DNA from: Paragyromitra xinjiangensis
Taxonomy: Eukaryota; Ascomycota; Pezizomycetes; Pezizales; Discinaceae
Direction: 5' to 3'
DNA length: 64,000 nt
Assembly: GCA_038503065.1 (NCBI GenBank)
Contig: JBCAMK010000014.1
Span: 1,550,001-1,614,000 of the forward strand
The position numbers were made by a program, and so were the translations under genes. Position 1 is the first letter of the stretch. Each line of letters begins with the position of its first letter. Below are positions 21,804 through 33,597 of the stretch, one piece after another. Under the pieces are notes generated by a model. That model did no database searches, was not told where the DNA came from, and was given only the letters and a program-made list of their open reading frames with translations.

Positions 21804-24800
21804 TCAATAATCTTTGATTTTAGGCCATTGTTTTTTAGGGATTTCGGGTTTGAGCACCCTTCCTAATTCTAAATCGTGTAGGCGGTTTTTCCTTATCATC
21901 CTTCGCCAGCCTGGCTCCAAACCCCTTAACATTCCTCTCCACCTGTCGCCACGAGTCACACCATGATTAGGTCCAAGCAACTTATAAAACCACAAGCATA
22001 TTAGTCACACGGCCACACAAGGGATATCGATTATCACTGACGAAGATGAGCTTCCACAAAGCCCAGACCAAAATGACCAGACCAAAAACAGCTCCACTGA
22101 TCTCAACAACCCATGTCCAGTGCGGGCCGCCGTTGATTAGGTCTATGTTCATCCCAAAAAGGGACTAAGATGTGCATTAGTAATCTGGGACCCACCAAAT
22201 GGGGGCCGGCATTAGTATAGTTACCGCGACAAACATCAACGGCAAAAAAACAAACTATAGACCAAATTAGTATCCATGGGCCTCGGAGAGTTAGATTCTT
22301 ACAGTGATCCAACTAAGTCGCTTCATGCTCATCCCCATCATTTTCGAAGTACGAGCTTCATATATAGAAACCAAGTTAAATTCCTGAAAAGTTGTTAGCA
22401 GACCAATTAAGGATAAAATTAGCTAAGCGGTTGTACTAACCAGCTCAATCATCCTTCCGGTTTTTTTATCTAGCTCAGTGATCTCTTTTTCAACCTCATT
22501 CTCCATATCGGTGATGGTTTTCGATAGCGTTTCAATTGCTGTGGCTTTATCCTCCACCTCATCGCAAAGGTACTGCTTTTCCTTGAATTCTTCTAGCAAA
22601 CCTTTAGCAGCACTTATCTGAGTATGTAAGAGAGCCCGGGAATAACTCCAATTTTGTGCATCGAGTAGGAGATTTTCGATAAAGTCGGTAGTTTTCCCTT
22701 TATTCTGTAAGAGTATGGTGCGCTATAATGGTACTAACGTTAAATACCAACTTAAACAAGAGTGTCCCTTCGCCAATTTTAGGGTACTAAAGCCTCTACA
22801 AATTAAAGTGAACGCGTCTCAGAAACTTTCGTGTGATGTTGGTAAGTCTTGGTACGTGGGGTGCCATCTGTCACCTGACACTACACAACATCTACAGGAA
22901 AGTTTCCAAGCCGCGAGTGGAAATTCCCGAGTTAAGTAGTACCAACAAGATGTGAATTGAAATATCATTTCTTCGGGACTAAGGAAAGTATACACTTACA
23001 CTCTTATTAAGATGCAAATTTGCTTCCTCCAGGAACACTCTCCACCCTTTGTGCAGATCAAGGACAAACAAGTCGAAGAAATCCACCGCGCTATCAGGAA
23101 TCCAGCCAATATCAAGAGTGCTGATAAATTCTACTGAGCGAAAGATAGAATCGAGCTTTGTGGAAGTTGAGCTTCCTGGATTGGGGCTGGGCTTTGCGGA
23201 AGCTGAGCTTCCTGGACTGGGGCTAGATCTTGCGGAAGCTGAGTATCCTCGATCGGGGCCGACGCTAGAATTTACATGTGGCTTCCGCATGACCCAAGAG
23301 ATTTCGCTTTTCTCAGTTTTGACCCGGAAAGCTCTGCCCTTGGTAGGCTTATTTGTATCTCGCTTCTCTTTCTCTGTATCTGGGCCTTCGCTCAGGAAAG
23401 CTATGGCCCTGGTAAGGTTATCTGTATCCCGCTCCCCTTTCTTAATATCTAGGGCTTTGCTCAGGAAATTGAAGGAGATGTAGCAAGTCAAAAAACCTAT
23501 AAAGTCAGCTAGCACGGTCAACAAGTAAATTCTGGGCGGCAATGGCTCTACCTTCTCCCTTGTTTATTGCAGCCAAAGTTTCATTGTTTGGAAGACCGGG
23601 GTAGTTTTTTTTCTGCCCCTGTGACGCAGACCAACCCCATTGTATTGCATTACTGGCAGGCGCCTGGGTTCTCATTTTAAGCCTGTGGCCCCCTTCTACC
23701 CACCGATTCCCTGGAAACAAGACATTGGCTTGGGCCCTGGAACCAGAGCTTCAATCTGCTTAGCTTAACTTCTAGAGAAGTGGAGGACAGGCATTCAACG
23801 ACTTACTACAGTCTTCTGATCGGTTTAGAGCTTTCATGGGATGGAGCCCCTAACTTGAGGAGATCTCCCCGTAGATTAACCTCGATAGTGGATTTTTCGG
23901 ATACAGTGGGCTTGCTGGGTTCGTAGCCGGGTGTTCTGGTTTGGGCTGGCATCTCATCCATCAGAAAGATATCCGTACTCTTAGCATTTAACCCCGCACG
24001 CCATTCGTGCATCCGACGGCCTCGGATGTCGCATCCAAACCTAGCCAACTCCTTAAGCATTGAAGGCGCCCACGGGCAATGGAATGCAATATCCAATGGG
24101 GTTTGGTTGTCGTAATCCGGGCATTCAGTTTTGGCGCCATTTTCGAGTAAGAGAACGAGAGATTCCGTGGACCCACTGTTGATAGCATGATGAAGGAAAC
24201 TCAAACCATCTGTGTCGTAAGTATCGACACTCAAACTGGTTTTCAATAGAGTATTCATCATGTCTTGATCCTTTTCGTTAATCGCGTTATACATTTGGGT
24301 CGCATTCAAGTCCCCCATAGAACTGGGGCTGGCGCTGGACCCTATCAAGATCCCCACTATATTGGCATGTCCAGCCTCTGCCGCCGCTTGCGATGCTATT
24401 CTTCGATCACTCTCTGATGGCGCTTCGACATCGGCGCCAGGATTCAGCAGGATTGACACTATCTTAGCATGCCCGCGCTCTGCTGCCGCCTGCAGCGCCG
24501 TTCTTCCGTCATACTCCGATGGTGGAGCGTTGATCTTAGCGCCTTGTTTCAGTAGGCTTGACACTATCTCGGTGTGCCCGCTCTCTGCTGCCGCCTGCAA
24601 TGCCGTTCTTCCGCTATACTCCGATGGTGGAGCGTTGATCTCAGCACCGCAATCCAGTAGGGTTGAGGCTATCTTGGTGTGCCCGCTCTCTGCTGCCGCT
24701 TGCAACGCTGTTCTTCCATCATGCTTCGATGGTGGAGCGTTGATCTTAGCATCATGTTCCAGTAGGATTGACACTATCTCATCATGCCCACTCCCCGCCG

Positions 24801-26622
24801 CCGCTTGCAACGCTGTCCTTCCGCTATACTCAGATGGCGGTGCATTAATGTGAGCGTCAGCCTCTAGTAGAGTTGATACCATTTTATCGTGCCCACCCTC
24901 TGCTGCCGCCTGCAATGCTGTTCTTCCGCTATACTTCGATGGCAGTGCGTTAATGTCAGCGCCGGCCTGCTGTGAGGTCGATCCTGTCCCGGTCTGTCCG
25001 CCCCCCGCTGCTGCCTGCGACTCCGCTGATGGTTGTACTTCGACATTGGCCTTAGGTTTAAGCAGGGTCGACACTATCTTAACACTCTCCGCCGCCGCCT
25101 GAAACGCCGCTATTCCGCTATACTTCGATGGCGGTGCATTAATTTCAGCGCCAGCCTGCTGTGGAGTCGATACTACCCCGGCCTGTCCACCCGCCGCCGC
25201 CGCCTGCGACTCCGTTGATGGTTGTGCTTCGACATCGGCCTTGGGATTAAGCAGGATCGACACTATCGCATCATGCCCACTCCCCGCTGCCGCTTGCAAC
25301 GCTGTCCTCCCGCTATACTCCGATGGTGGAGCGTTGATCTTAGCGCCTTTTTTTAGTAGGGTTGACACTGTCTCAGTGTGCCCGCTCTCTGCTGCCGCCT
25401 GCAATGCCGTTCTTCCGCTATACTCCGATGGTGAAGCGTTGATCTCAGCGCCGCGTTTCAGCAGGATTGACACTATTTTGATGTGCCCATTCTCCGCTGC
25501 TGCTTGCAATGCCGTTCTTCCGTACTCCTCGGATGGCGGTGCGTTAATTTCAGCGCCGGCTTTCAGTAGGATCGACACTATCTCGACGTGCCCACCCTCT
25601 GCTGCCGCTTGCAGCGCCATTCTTCCCCCGATTTCTGATAGCGGGGCTTCGATGTCTGCGCCGGCTTTCAGCAGGATCGATACTATCTCGATGTGCCCAC
25701 TCTCTGCTGCTGCTTGCAATGCCGTTCTTCCGTACTCCTCGGATGGCGGTGCGTTAATTTCAGCGCCGGCTTTCAGCAGCATTGACACTACTTCGGTATG
25801 CCCACCCCCCGCTGCCGCCTGCAATGCTGTTTTTCCGTTCTTGTCAGATGGCGGAGTGTTAATTTTAGCGCCGGCTTCTAATAGGGTCGACACTATCTTG
25901 GTGTGCCCACCCTCTGCTGCCGCCTGCAACGCCGTTCTTCCCCCGGTTTCTGATGGCGGGGCTTCGATGTCTGCGCCTCGTTTCAGCAGGGTCGATACTA
26001 TCTCGGCGTGCCCACTCCCTGCTGCCGCCTGCAGCGCTGTCCTCCCCCAGGCGTCCGATGGTGGAGTGTTGATCTCAGGGTTGCGTCCTAGTAGAATTGA
26101 CACTATCTCGGTGTGCCCGCTCTCTGCTGCCGCTTGCAACGCCGTTCTTCCGTAAACCTCTGAAGGCGAGGCTTCGATGTCTGCGCCGGCATCCAATAAG
26201 GTTGACACTATATCAGTGTGCCCACCCCCTGCCGCTGCCTGTAATGCTGTCTTTCCGCAAGAAACCTGTTCACAGATCGTTTTCGTACGCTGTCCGATAA
26301 AAGGCTTCTTCATGAATTCAATGCCCTTCATAGATTCTTCATCCTTTTCGCAAATCTTTGGGCTGCCATTAACATCTGCACGCGCATCGATTAAGAGTCT
26401 AACAATCTCCGCAAAGCCACGTGCTGCTGCCTCCCGAAGAGAATTGGTGGTATCGTCCTCCTCAAGCACTAGACTCTGCTTCTCGAGTAGAGCTCGTACC
26501 TCCGCATGGTTATCGCTTTTCACCCCTTCGAGGAATTTCGTTCGGTCATCTAAAGTTGATGAATCAGGAGGCGCGGGGAGGGCTTTTGTGTCTGAGGCTG
26601 CGGTTATCGATAAATGATCCAT
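21804..26622 (-). CDS. Ankyrin-repeat / CorA-like protein 1 (1400 aa)
   Basis: CDS complement(join(21804..21980,22042..22164,22225..22254,22303..22383,22441..22722,23000..23496,23552..23748,23807..26622)), all in frame. Exon 1 (residues 1-938) holds about 20 ankyrin repeats of a 35-residue form, consensus GRTALQAAAEGGHTEIV. It contains two degenerate stretches and a Cys-bearing insertion before the repeat run. Exons 2-3 carry the CorA-like cytosolic part (EKSEISWVMRK, then FRSVEFISTLDIGWIPD), with a Ser/Pro/Ala-repeat insert peculiar to this copy. Exons 4-5 form a long charged stalk helix ending KRLSWIT. The 30-nt exon 6 encodes FVFLPLMFVA (TM1). Exon 7 carries GMN at 1305-1307 and TM2. The CorA superfamily forms pentameric divalent-cation channels. 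Ankyrin repeats usually bind proteins. The actual ion and partner are unknown. Confidence 0.87.
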
Positions 26623-27638
26623 TGTTGATAGTTGGTAAACGGTAGAGAGTCCGCCCTGTGAATTTTGCGAGAATGTAGAGTGAGGTAAGGTTCAGATAGA
26701 GGGCTCGAGGGAATGGTGGATAGTATGCTCTGGTAAACCCCAGGAGAAACTCGACAAGTATATATAGCTATCCTTCCTCTAGCTGAACGGGCTGATGCTC
26801 GGAATTTTTCTCTGAGAGAAAAGTCGTCCTAGGTGAGCATACGTGCGCAAAAAGATAGCTTACCAATCGAGTACCCGTGAAAAGCGACGCGCAGGTCTCG
26901 GGGATTCTGTAAAGACTTCCCCTCGAATGAAACTCTTCGGTTGAGAAAACAAGATATGCGATACAATCACCCCTGGCTACTCGACGAAACTGAGCATTTG
27001 ACGGACAGAAATGCAGAGTGATAAGGAACAGAACTTTTGGTGTTCGCTAGTGGCCAGAGCTCCCAAAATTTGTCATGTCTCGTCGAGTGGTCGGGAGGTG
27101 ACTGCATGTATGTCGGAATACGGATCGGCCCACCCCACACTAAACCTGGCGCTGATAGGGCAAAAAGAGCTTAACCCACCTGAACTTAGACCACCTGAAA
27201 TAACAACTAATTCTTTGCATAAACCACGTAAAAGTACACTTTTAGGCGATCAAAGTAGAGTAGAGCTGGGCCGTGTTCCGACAATACATATGGTGTACGA
27301 TGCATGTCTCTGAACCTGGTGTAATACAACTATAAGAAAAATCAGAAACTACACCACTTGGGCTGAAGAAACTTACATCAAGAAGCTGAGACGAGCAGCA
27401 AGCTAAAGGCACAACATGCGCAGTATCTCCGATCTTACTGAGGTTGTTGACACGTCGTTGAGCTCTAGGGCTGATCACGAGTGTGGTTGAAAACGCCATC
27501 CTGGCGGCCGGCAAATTAGAGTTTAAAGTGGAAAAGCTTCGCTTAAAACGCCAAATAAGAAAACCCGCCCCCTTATCTTTGATCCTCTTATTGTAATATC
27601 CCCCCTACTACTAATAATGATAACAACACCATAAGAAA
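26623..27638. other. Intergenic upstream of ankyrin-CorA 1
   Basis: This contains the presumed promoter of the minus-strand ankyrin-CorA 1 gene. A possible two-exon minus-strand frame (27207-27499) is discussed among the rejected items. No RNA gene is seen. Confidence 0.4.
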
Positions 27639-28250
27639 TTAGGTGATAACTCCACGATGAATAGCAACCCGCAACAAAGTCTCAACCACAAGATTAGAAA
27701 AAACAGAATGCCGCACGCCAGTCACATGCGACGCCCAACATTGCATCTCATGCCACCTAGCTGTCATCCGCTCAGCCATACTTCTATTCTCATCCGTCAC
27801 CATAGTCTGAAGCGCTTGTATATTCGGAATCCCAGCAGTATGCCAACTCGGCTCATGTAGAATAAGCCCAACCGACGCGAAGAAATTACGCGTTGTTACT
27901 AAAGACGCATCAAATTGATCACCACCCCCTGTCATTACTGCCTTTACAATATCCCAAAGCCCATCGTCAAGACGAGTTCTCTGTTGATTGGTAAGCTTTT
28001 CGATATCCGTCACCGTAACGAGTCCAAGTTTGGGTGCTGCAGCAACCCTTAGACTCGCACTTATTGCTCGCTCTGCCGCTAGCTCTGTCTCCAGCTTCGT
28101 AGCCCGTGCCGTAGCTTCTGACCGCGCCGAAGCGGCCTCTAGTCTTGCGATGGCCGCCTCCGCTCGAGCGGCGGCTGCTTCAGCTCTGGCGGCTGCCAGA
28201 TCGGCGCCAAGGCAGGCGTTTGTGAGTCGTAAAGTTTCTAGTTCCATCAT
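27639..28250 (-). CDS. Hypothetical Ala-rich coiled-coil protein (203 aa)
   Basis: One uninterrupted frame starts MMELETLRLTN. Residues about 15-70 are an alanine/glutamate/arginine-rich helix with near-repeats of AARAEAA, followed by ATKLETELAAERAISASL. This is a probable long coiled coil. The C-terminal half (about 75-203) is a less biased, possibly globular helical segment containing DGLWDIVKAVMTGGGDQFD and WHEMQCWASHVTG. There is no signal peptide or membrane helix. I do not recognise the family. The GC-rich third codon positions and the sustained frame support a real gene. It sits alone between ankyrin-CorA 1 and 2. Confidence 0.6.
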   Translation of the reverse strand: MMELETLRLTNACLGADLAAARAEAAAARAEAAIARLEAASARSEATARATKLETELAAERAISASLRVAAAPKLGLVTVTDIEKLTNQQRTRLDDGLWDIVKAVMTGGGDQFDASLVTTRNFFASVGLILHEPSWHTAGIPNIQALQTMVTDENRSMAERMTARWHEMQCWASHVTGVRHSVFSNLVVETLLRVAIHRGVIT

Positions 28251-29067
28251 CGAAACTCTTCCGCCGTTGTTTTCTACTTCTCAGTTTGTTTTTTAGTCTC
28301 GTGGGCTTTGTGGAAATGACTCAGGTCTAGTAAGTTCTACAAAATATCATCTCCATATTAGTGTTCATCTCCTTGACAACACGTTATCCCAAAAACCTCC
28401 ACCCACCCTAACTTTCTCGTGGGTAACTGTGTACTCACTTCAATTACCTCGAGGCGGCGTATTAAATGATTCCTGTAAACCCGCCACTGCGTAGAGAAGA
28501 AATTGCTTGAGGACGCTTTTGTGGTATTCAGTTTCGTGTCGCGCTAGGTGTAAGAAGGATAGTGGGGAAATCAAGACAGGGAATGTCACGCAGCGGGCCG
28601 TCCCTTGTCATTTGCGGGGTACCGCTAGCGTAAGCAAGGGAAGCTGCCAAGGCGGCAACTCCCGATAAGATAAGATTGAATAAGATAAGGGATGCACTTC
28701 ATAAAATCATAAAGACCACCAGCCTAAAACCTTCCACTAGCTCGAGTATCACAAAGCTTCGCATTGATAAATGGAGATTCCGTGTCTAGAGGTCTTGGTT
28801 GATTTACGGCGCGGGTAGGTACTGCATTCGTTTCGTCGGAAATAATCTACTAGCAGGAGGAAGTTGCAAAAACCCTAACCGGAATACAGTAGCCTACAAT
28901 ACTGGCGTGTTATAAGCGTGGGCGTCTGTGCAGGAAAATCGATAACCTTTTTGGCACATGTGGCACATGTTCTGTACGTGCCGAATATAATATACTACTA
29001 TCATGTTGACTTCATAGTTGTAGCTGGAGGCTCGCTTCATACAGTCTCACTCGTATTTAGCTGGGGT
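28251..29067. other. Intergenic; nothing recognised
   Basis: No coding, RNA or structured repeat signal stands out here, apart from dispersed repeat copy B immediately to the right. Confidence 0.45.
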
Positions 29068-29254
29068 TGTACTGTTGTAATATTGGGAGCACGTAGGGAG
29101 GAATAGAAGACTTGATTGCTTGCTTGCTAGGTGGGCATACGGCCCCTATCTAAATACTCTCTCGGGTGCCCGAGTGCCCGTGTGCTCGGGTGCCTGTCTC
29201 TCAATCATTTCCGACTCCGAAGGGCCAAGCCCCGTATTAGGAAGCATCTCCAAC
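29068..29254. repeat. Dispersed repeat, copy B
   Basis: Partner of the repeat at 11066-11250, in the same orientation and about 18 kb away. The shared blocks are the same. The copies differ by point changes, mostly transitions, and by the length of the GGGTGCCCGAGTGCCCG-type inner repeat. Confidence 0.7.
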
Positions 29255-29809
29255 ATGTACTGGCCTCTCTAGCTAGCTTTTCTGGACATCATAAATTCTT
29301 ACATGCGCAATTCCTGTACCTAGAAACAATGAATTATATGATTGAAACAAAACTGCCTACATCTAGCAAGCAAGTATCGATCCATTCCTACCTCGAAAAT
29401 AGAAGTCGAGGAGGCCCGGGCACGCGGGCGCATAGGCACTTGGTGGTGCTAGAAGCGTGCTCGGAGGGTTTTCTGTTAGGCTTTGGAGATAATATAATCT
29501 ATTGATTCCTCTCTTCGCATGCCTACTGTTCAAATGAGCTCATTAGGTGATCACCCAGGGATCAATTTGGCAGTTTATCTTAGCATCTAGTTTTTAGGGA
29601 TGAAAATAGGGTAATGGGTGTATATTGTGAAAAAATGAGTGACTACTCTACGAAAGATATCTATATAATCCACTAAAACAAGGAAGTCAGGTCCCATGGC
29701 TTATAGCGCCACTGATCAAAGATTCTGGTGGTCCTGCTGGTATGTACCCGCTAAATAAAATACACTTGCTTCAAACATAAGAACCACTCTCTCGACATAG
29801 TATGCCATT
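29255..29809. other. Intergenic; 3' flank of ankyrin-CorA 2
   Basis: No gene is seen. A short plus-strand frame here has no domain. Confidence 0.45.
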
Positions 29810-32800
29810 TCAAAGACCTTTTAATTTGGATTCTTGTTCGAGAGGCGATGGGCACCTAGGTGCATATGTCCTACCCCTCACTTTTCCCGACTCCAGATCA
29901 CCAGGGCGCATTTTTCCTCTGGATCTAACCCATGGTCTCCAAATCACACCGAACGAGAGTACCCGGTTCGCTGTTTCCCTTGGCTCCAAGTCTTCAGAAA
30001 GTATCTCCTCTTTTAGTTTAGATGGCTGTCTGGAGGGTGACTTGGGCTCGAATTGCCCGCCAATCGTCGGCTTATCTGACTTTAAGATAGGAGGGCGTAT
30101 TACTCCCGCCTCCGGCCAGGTATATCCCTTAATTCTCATAATTTCTTTCCACTTTTTGCCAAGTGGTTTAACAAGGTGCGTTTCAAGCCATTTATCGACC
30201 TGTAAGTACAATTAGTCATAAAATCATGTGGATATCTTGTCGATACGGGGATACTGACCGGAATGAGCTTCAATCCGAGCCATACCAAAATGACCAGTGC
30301 GAAAACACATCCGCTGAGTTTGATGACCCATGTCCAGTGAGGGCCATCACCATTGATAGCGTCTACGTTCATTCCGAATATAGACTAAATAGACATGCGT
30401 TAGTGGGTGACGGGCTATTGTTTTGAATATAACACCGGGCATCTTTACCGCAACAAACATCAATGGTAAGAAAACAAACTGTAGGCTAAATAAGTATCGG
30501 TTTATCCCGGAAACTTGGATTCGTTCTTACAGTGATCCAACTGAGGCGTTTCATGCTCATCCCCAGTCTTTTTGAAACTCGTGCTTCGTTTACTGAAATG
30601 CGTGCTTCATAGACGGAAACCAAGTTAAGTTCCTAAAATCCATAAGCAGGGTTATCTAAGTCAGATGAGTCAAGTATACTCACGAATTGGATCATATCCT
30701 TTGTCTTTTGGATAATTTTCTGGAGTTCTTCCCCAACATTGCTCTCCATAGATTGAATTGCTTCCGATAATGCTTTAATCGCTTTTGTTTTCTTCTCGGT
30801 CTTGCCACCAAGCCACCATACTTCTCGGAAGTCTCGCACTAAATCTCTCGACTTACGCACCTGATCCCGCAGGAGAGCTTGCATCTTGCCCCACTGCTGC
30901 GCATCGTACAGGAGACTCTTGATGAAATTGGCAGTTTCTCCTTTGTTCTCTAAGAGAATATCAAACTATGATAACACCACAATTACTCACTAACCCCATT
31001 GTAGGCTAGAGACTTGGAGTTACTCACGTTGTTGTCTAGGTGCTCATCTATCCCTTTGAGTAAATCCTTCCACTTTTTGTGTAAATCATTAATAAATATG
31101 GTGAAGAAGTCTACTCCACTCTCAGGGATCCATCCAATATCTAATGTGCTCCTGAAATCCTCCGACCGAAAAATGAAATAAGGGTCTGCGCTGGCACCGT
31201 TTTTATTGGAATCTGTATCGGTGTCGTCCTTTCTATCTGTGCGAAGTTTCCGCATGATCCAAGATATTTCACTTTTCTCAGCCTTCACCTTGAAGGAATC
31301 TTCAGGGGTCTTCTTGGAGTTAGGATCTTGCATATAGAAATTAAAGCTGACATAACACCTTAGAAGCGCTGTGGGTTTTGTGAGCATAGATAAAATATAA
31401 AGTTTGGATTGATGGTCCTCACATTGCTCGTTGGCTTCTGAAATCACCTGCCTAATTTTAGGAAGGCCGAAACCAGATATCATCCGAAACTTATCCAAGA
31501 GGGACCACCGCCATTCCACCACAGCATTACTAGCGGCTTCTTTACTGATCTGGCGCTTGGATACCTGCATTCCCTCGAGTTTTACTTCTGGGAATAGGAA
31601 TTTGGTTCCAGAAGCAGAACTTTGACTCAGTTAGCGTGCTATCAAGGTTGAGGGACAGATGTGACCACGTACTAGAGTCTGCGGGTTGTTGGGGGCTTAA
31701 GATAGTTAGAGCCAATGAAGTGGGGGGGCTCCAGCTGAGCCTTGACGAGACTAATATTGATTCTGGGCTTTTCATCAACATTTTTTTCATCCCCATTTAC
31801 TACTGATTCTAGGTCAGAATCTATGGGGGGCAATGGGCCAAAGCGGAAAGCCGGGGATTCTGTTATCACGACAACATCCGTGGCATCTGTCGATTGCAAT
31901 ATTTTCCGCCAGTTGTCCATTGTCTTCCCTTTGATGTCGCAACCATGCTCGAGTAACAATTCAAGTAGCTCTGCTGACAGGGCAGATGGTTTCAGCTCCT
32001 TCAATAAAATATCTAGCGGCTTCTGGTACTCGTAGTCCTCAGATTCGGTATCGGCCCCAGCTTGCAGGAGAAGCGCAACAGACTCCTTGTGAGAACCCTT
32101 GATAGCACGATGAAGTGGGGTTGTTCCATCAAAAGCTTGCAACTCTGTGTCTGCACCCCTGGGGCCATCTAACAATAATCGAACAATATTAGGATGGGAA
32201 AAGCCTCTATAGAGACAAGTCTGGCCATATATGTCGCGGGCATTAATATCTGGCTCAAAACCCAGCAGGATTGGGACCACATCCTCATATCCTTCTTCAG
32301 CTGCCACATGGAGCGCAGTCAATTTATCAGAATCCTGCGAACGCACATCTGCACCACGCTGTAATAATAAGTGAACTACCTCGGGGTGAGAAATACCCCA
32401 AGTAAGACAAGTACGGCCGCGTGTGTCACGGGTGTTGATATCGAAATCGGGGTCCGCGCTAGCATCCAGGAGGACCTCCACCACATCTCTATGCCCTCTT
32501 TCCACCGCCGCCCGAAGAGCCGTCCTCCCAGGAGCTCCTGCATCGATATAAGCACCACGGCCCAGTAATAGGCGAACCACAGCCGTGTAACCTTCTTCCG
32601 CCGCTAAGTGTAGGGGCCATGTCGGGAGGTTCGGGCCATTTTCTGCGCCGAGTGGGGGAGGCCCAGGAAGATTGATATCAGCCTCTCTATTAATAAGCAG
32701 CTCCACGATTTTCGCATTCCCGCTTTTTGCAGCATATTGCAACATCGTCGTCACAAGTGAGAACTCCTTCGCACCGTCTCCCGTCGTTCCCCCTAAAGAT

Positions 32801-33201
32801 CTATGATTGCTCGCCTTATCGCTTTCCGCTATGTCTCGGGGGTCAGGGTTGACTTTCGCGCTGGCTTCTAGTAGTATCGATACTATTTCGACATGTTCGT
32901 TCTTGATGGCCTCCTGCAATGCTGTTCCTCCGAATCCCACTGGCGGCATTGCATCGACGTTGGCACCTGCTTCCAGCAGGGTTTTAACTATTTCCCCGCG
33001 CCCATTTGCTGACGCCTCCCGGAGGGCATGATCGATATTGTCCTTTTGGATGGTTGTATGTCTTTGGTGTAGCAGGTCCCGCACCACGTTATCTTGGCCC
33101 TCCCTCCCTGCCTCTAGGGATCTCATTTGTGGGGTCAAGGCTTGTGGGTTGGCATCGGTCTCTGTCACTGAGAAATCGGGAAGCTTTTTTTCCGAGTCCA
33201 T
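29810..33201 (-). CDS. Ankyrin-repeat / CorA-like protein 2 (998 aa)
   Basis: CDS complement(join(29810..30199,30259..30384,30449..30478,30531..30632,30684..30965,31028..31368,31423..31619,31673..33201)), in frame. ATG 33201 is preferred to an upstream in-frame TTG. This is the shortest ankyrin exon of the family (residues 1-509, about 10 repeats, more divergent and closer to 33 residues). The C-terminal part follows the family plan: EKSEISWIMRK, FRSTLDIGWIPE, stalk, KRLSWIT, micro-exon FVFLPLMFVA, and GMN at 831-833. Two oddities stand out. Exon 5 is 102 nt instead of 81, apparently through a 21-nt duplication (YEAR-ISVNEAR). The last exon gives a 129-residue basic tail where the others have about 58-66. 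Intron 2 (54 nt) lacks a stop in frame. Confidence 0.86.
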
Positions 33202-33597
33202 TGTTATCAATGAAAGGCAGATGTCTGTCTCGAGTTGTACTTCTTAGTTGATAGTCCGTGAATAGTCGGGATATCGTTCTTTATAATGTCAGATAGGATG
33301 TTGACTTATTATTAGGGGAAACTGCTTTTAAGGTGCCCATTCAAATATAAGATTATAACCTAAACATATATAATTGTTGCCTTGCTAGCGGCTGAAAACA
33401 TCAGCCCGCATCTTAGCCCTGTATATATTAAGAGCCACAGCGCCGAGGGACCGAGGTTTGACATTACAAATCGAGAAAAGTACACATCCTAGTGCTTTTC
33501 GCATGCGCAGTGGGTCGGCTTTCTGTAGACACCTGCAAAAACCGGGGTCCGTTTTATGAAAGTCTTGAGGTTGTAAGCACAAAAGCAAAGACTAAAC
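33202..33597. other. Upstream region of ankyrin-CorA 2
   Basis: Presumed promoter of the minus-strand gene. No further gene or RNA is seen. Confidence 0.4.

Noticed and set aside
27207..27499. Possible two-exon minus-strand gene (81 codons; GTAAGT donor, TTCTTATAG acceptor)
   Set aside because: The splice signals and frame fit, but the protein has no recognisable feature and such short fits arise by chance.
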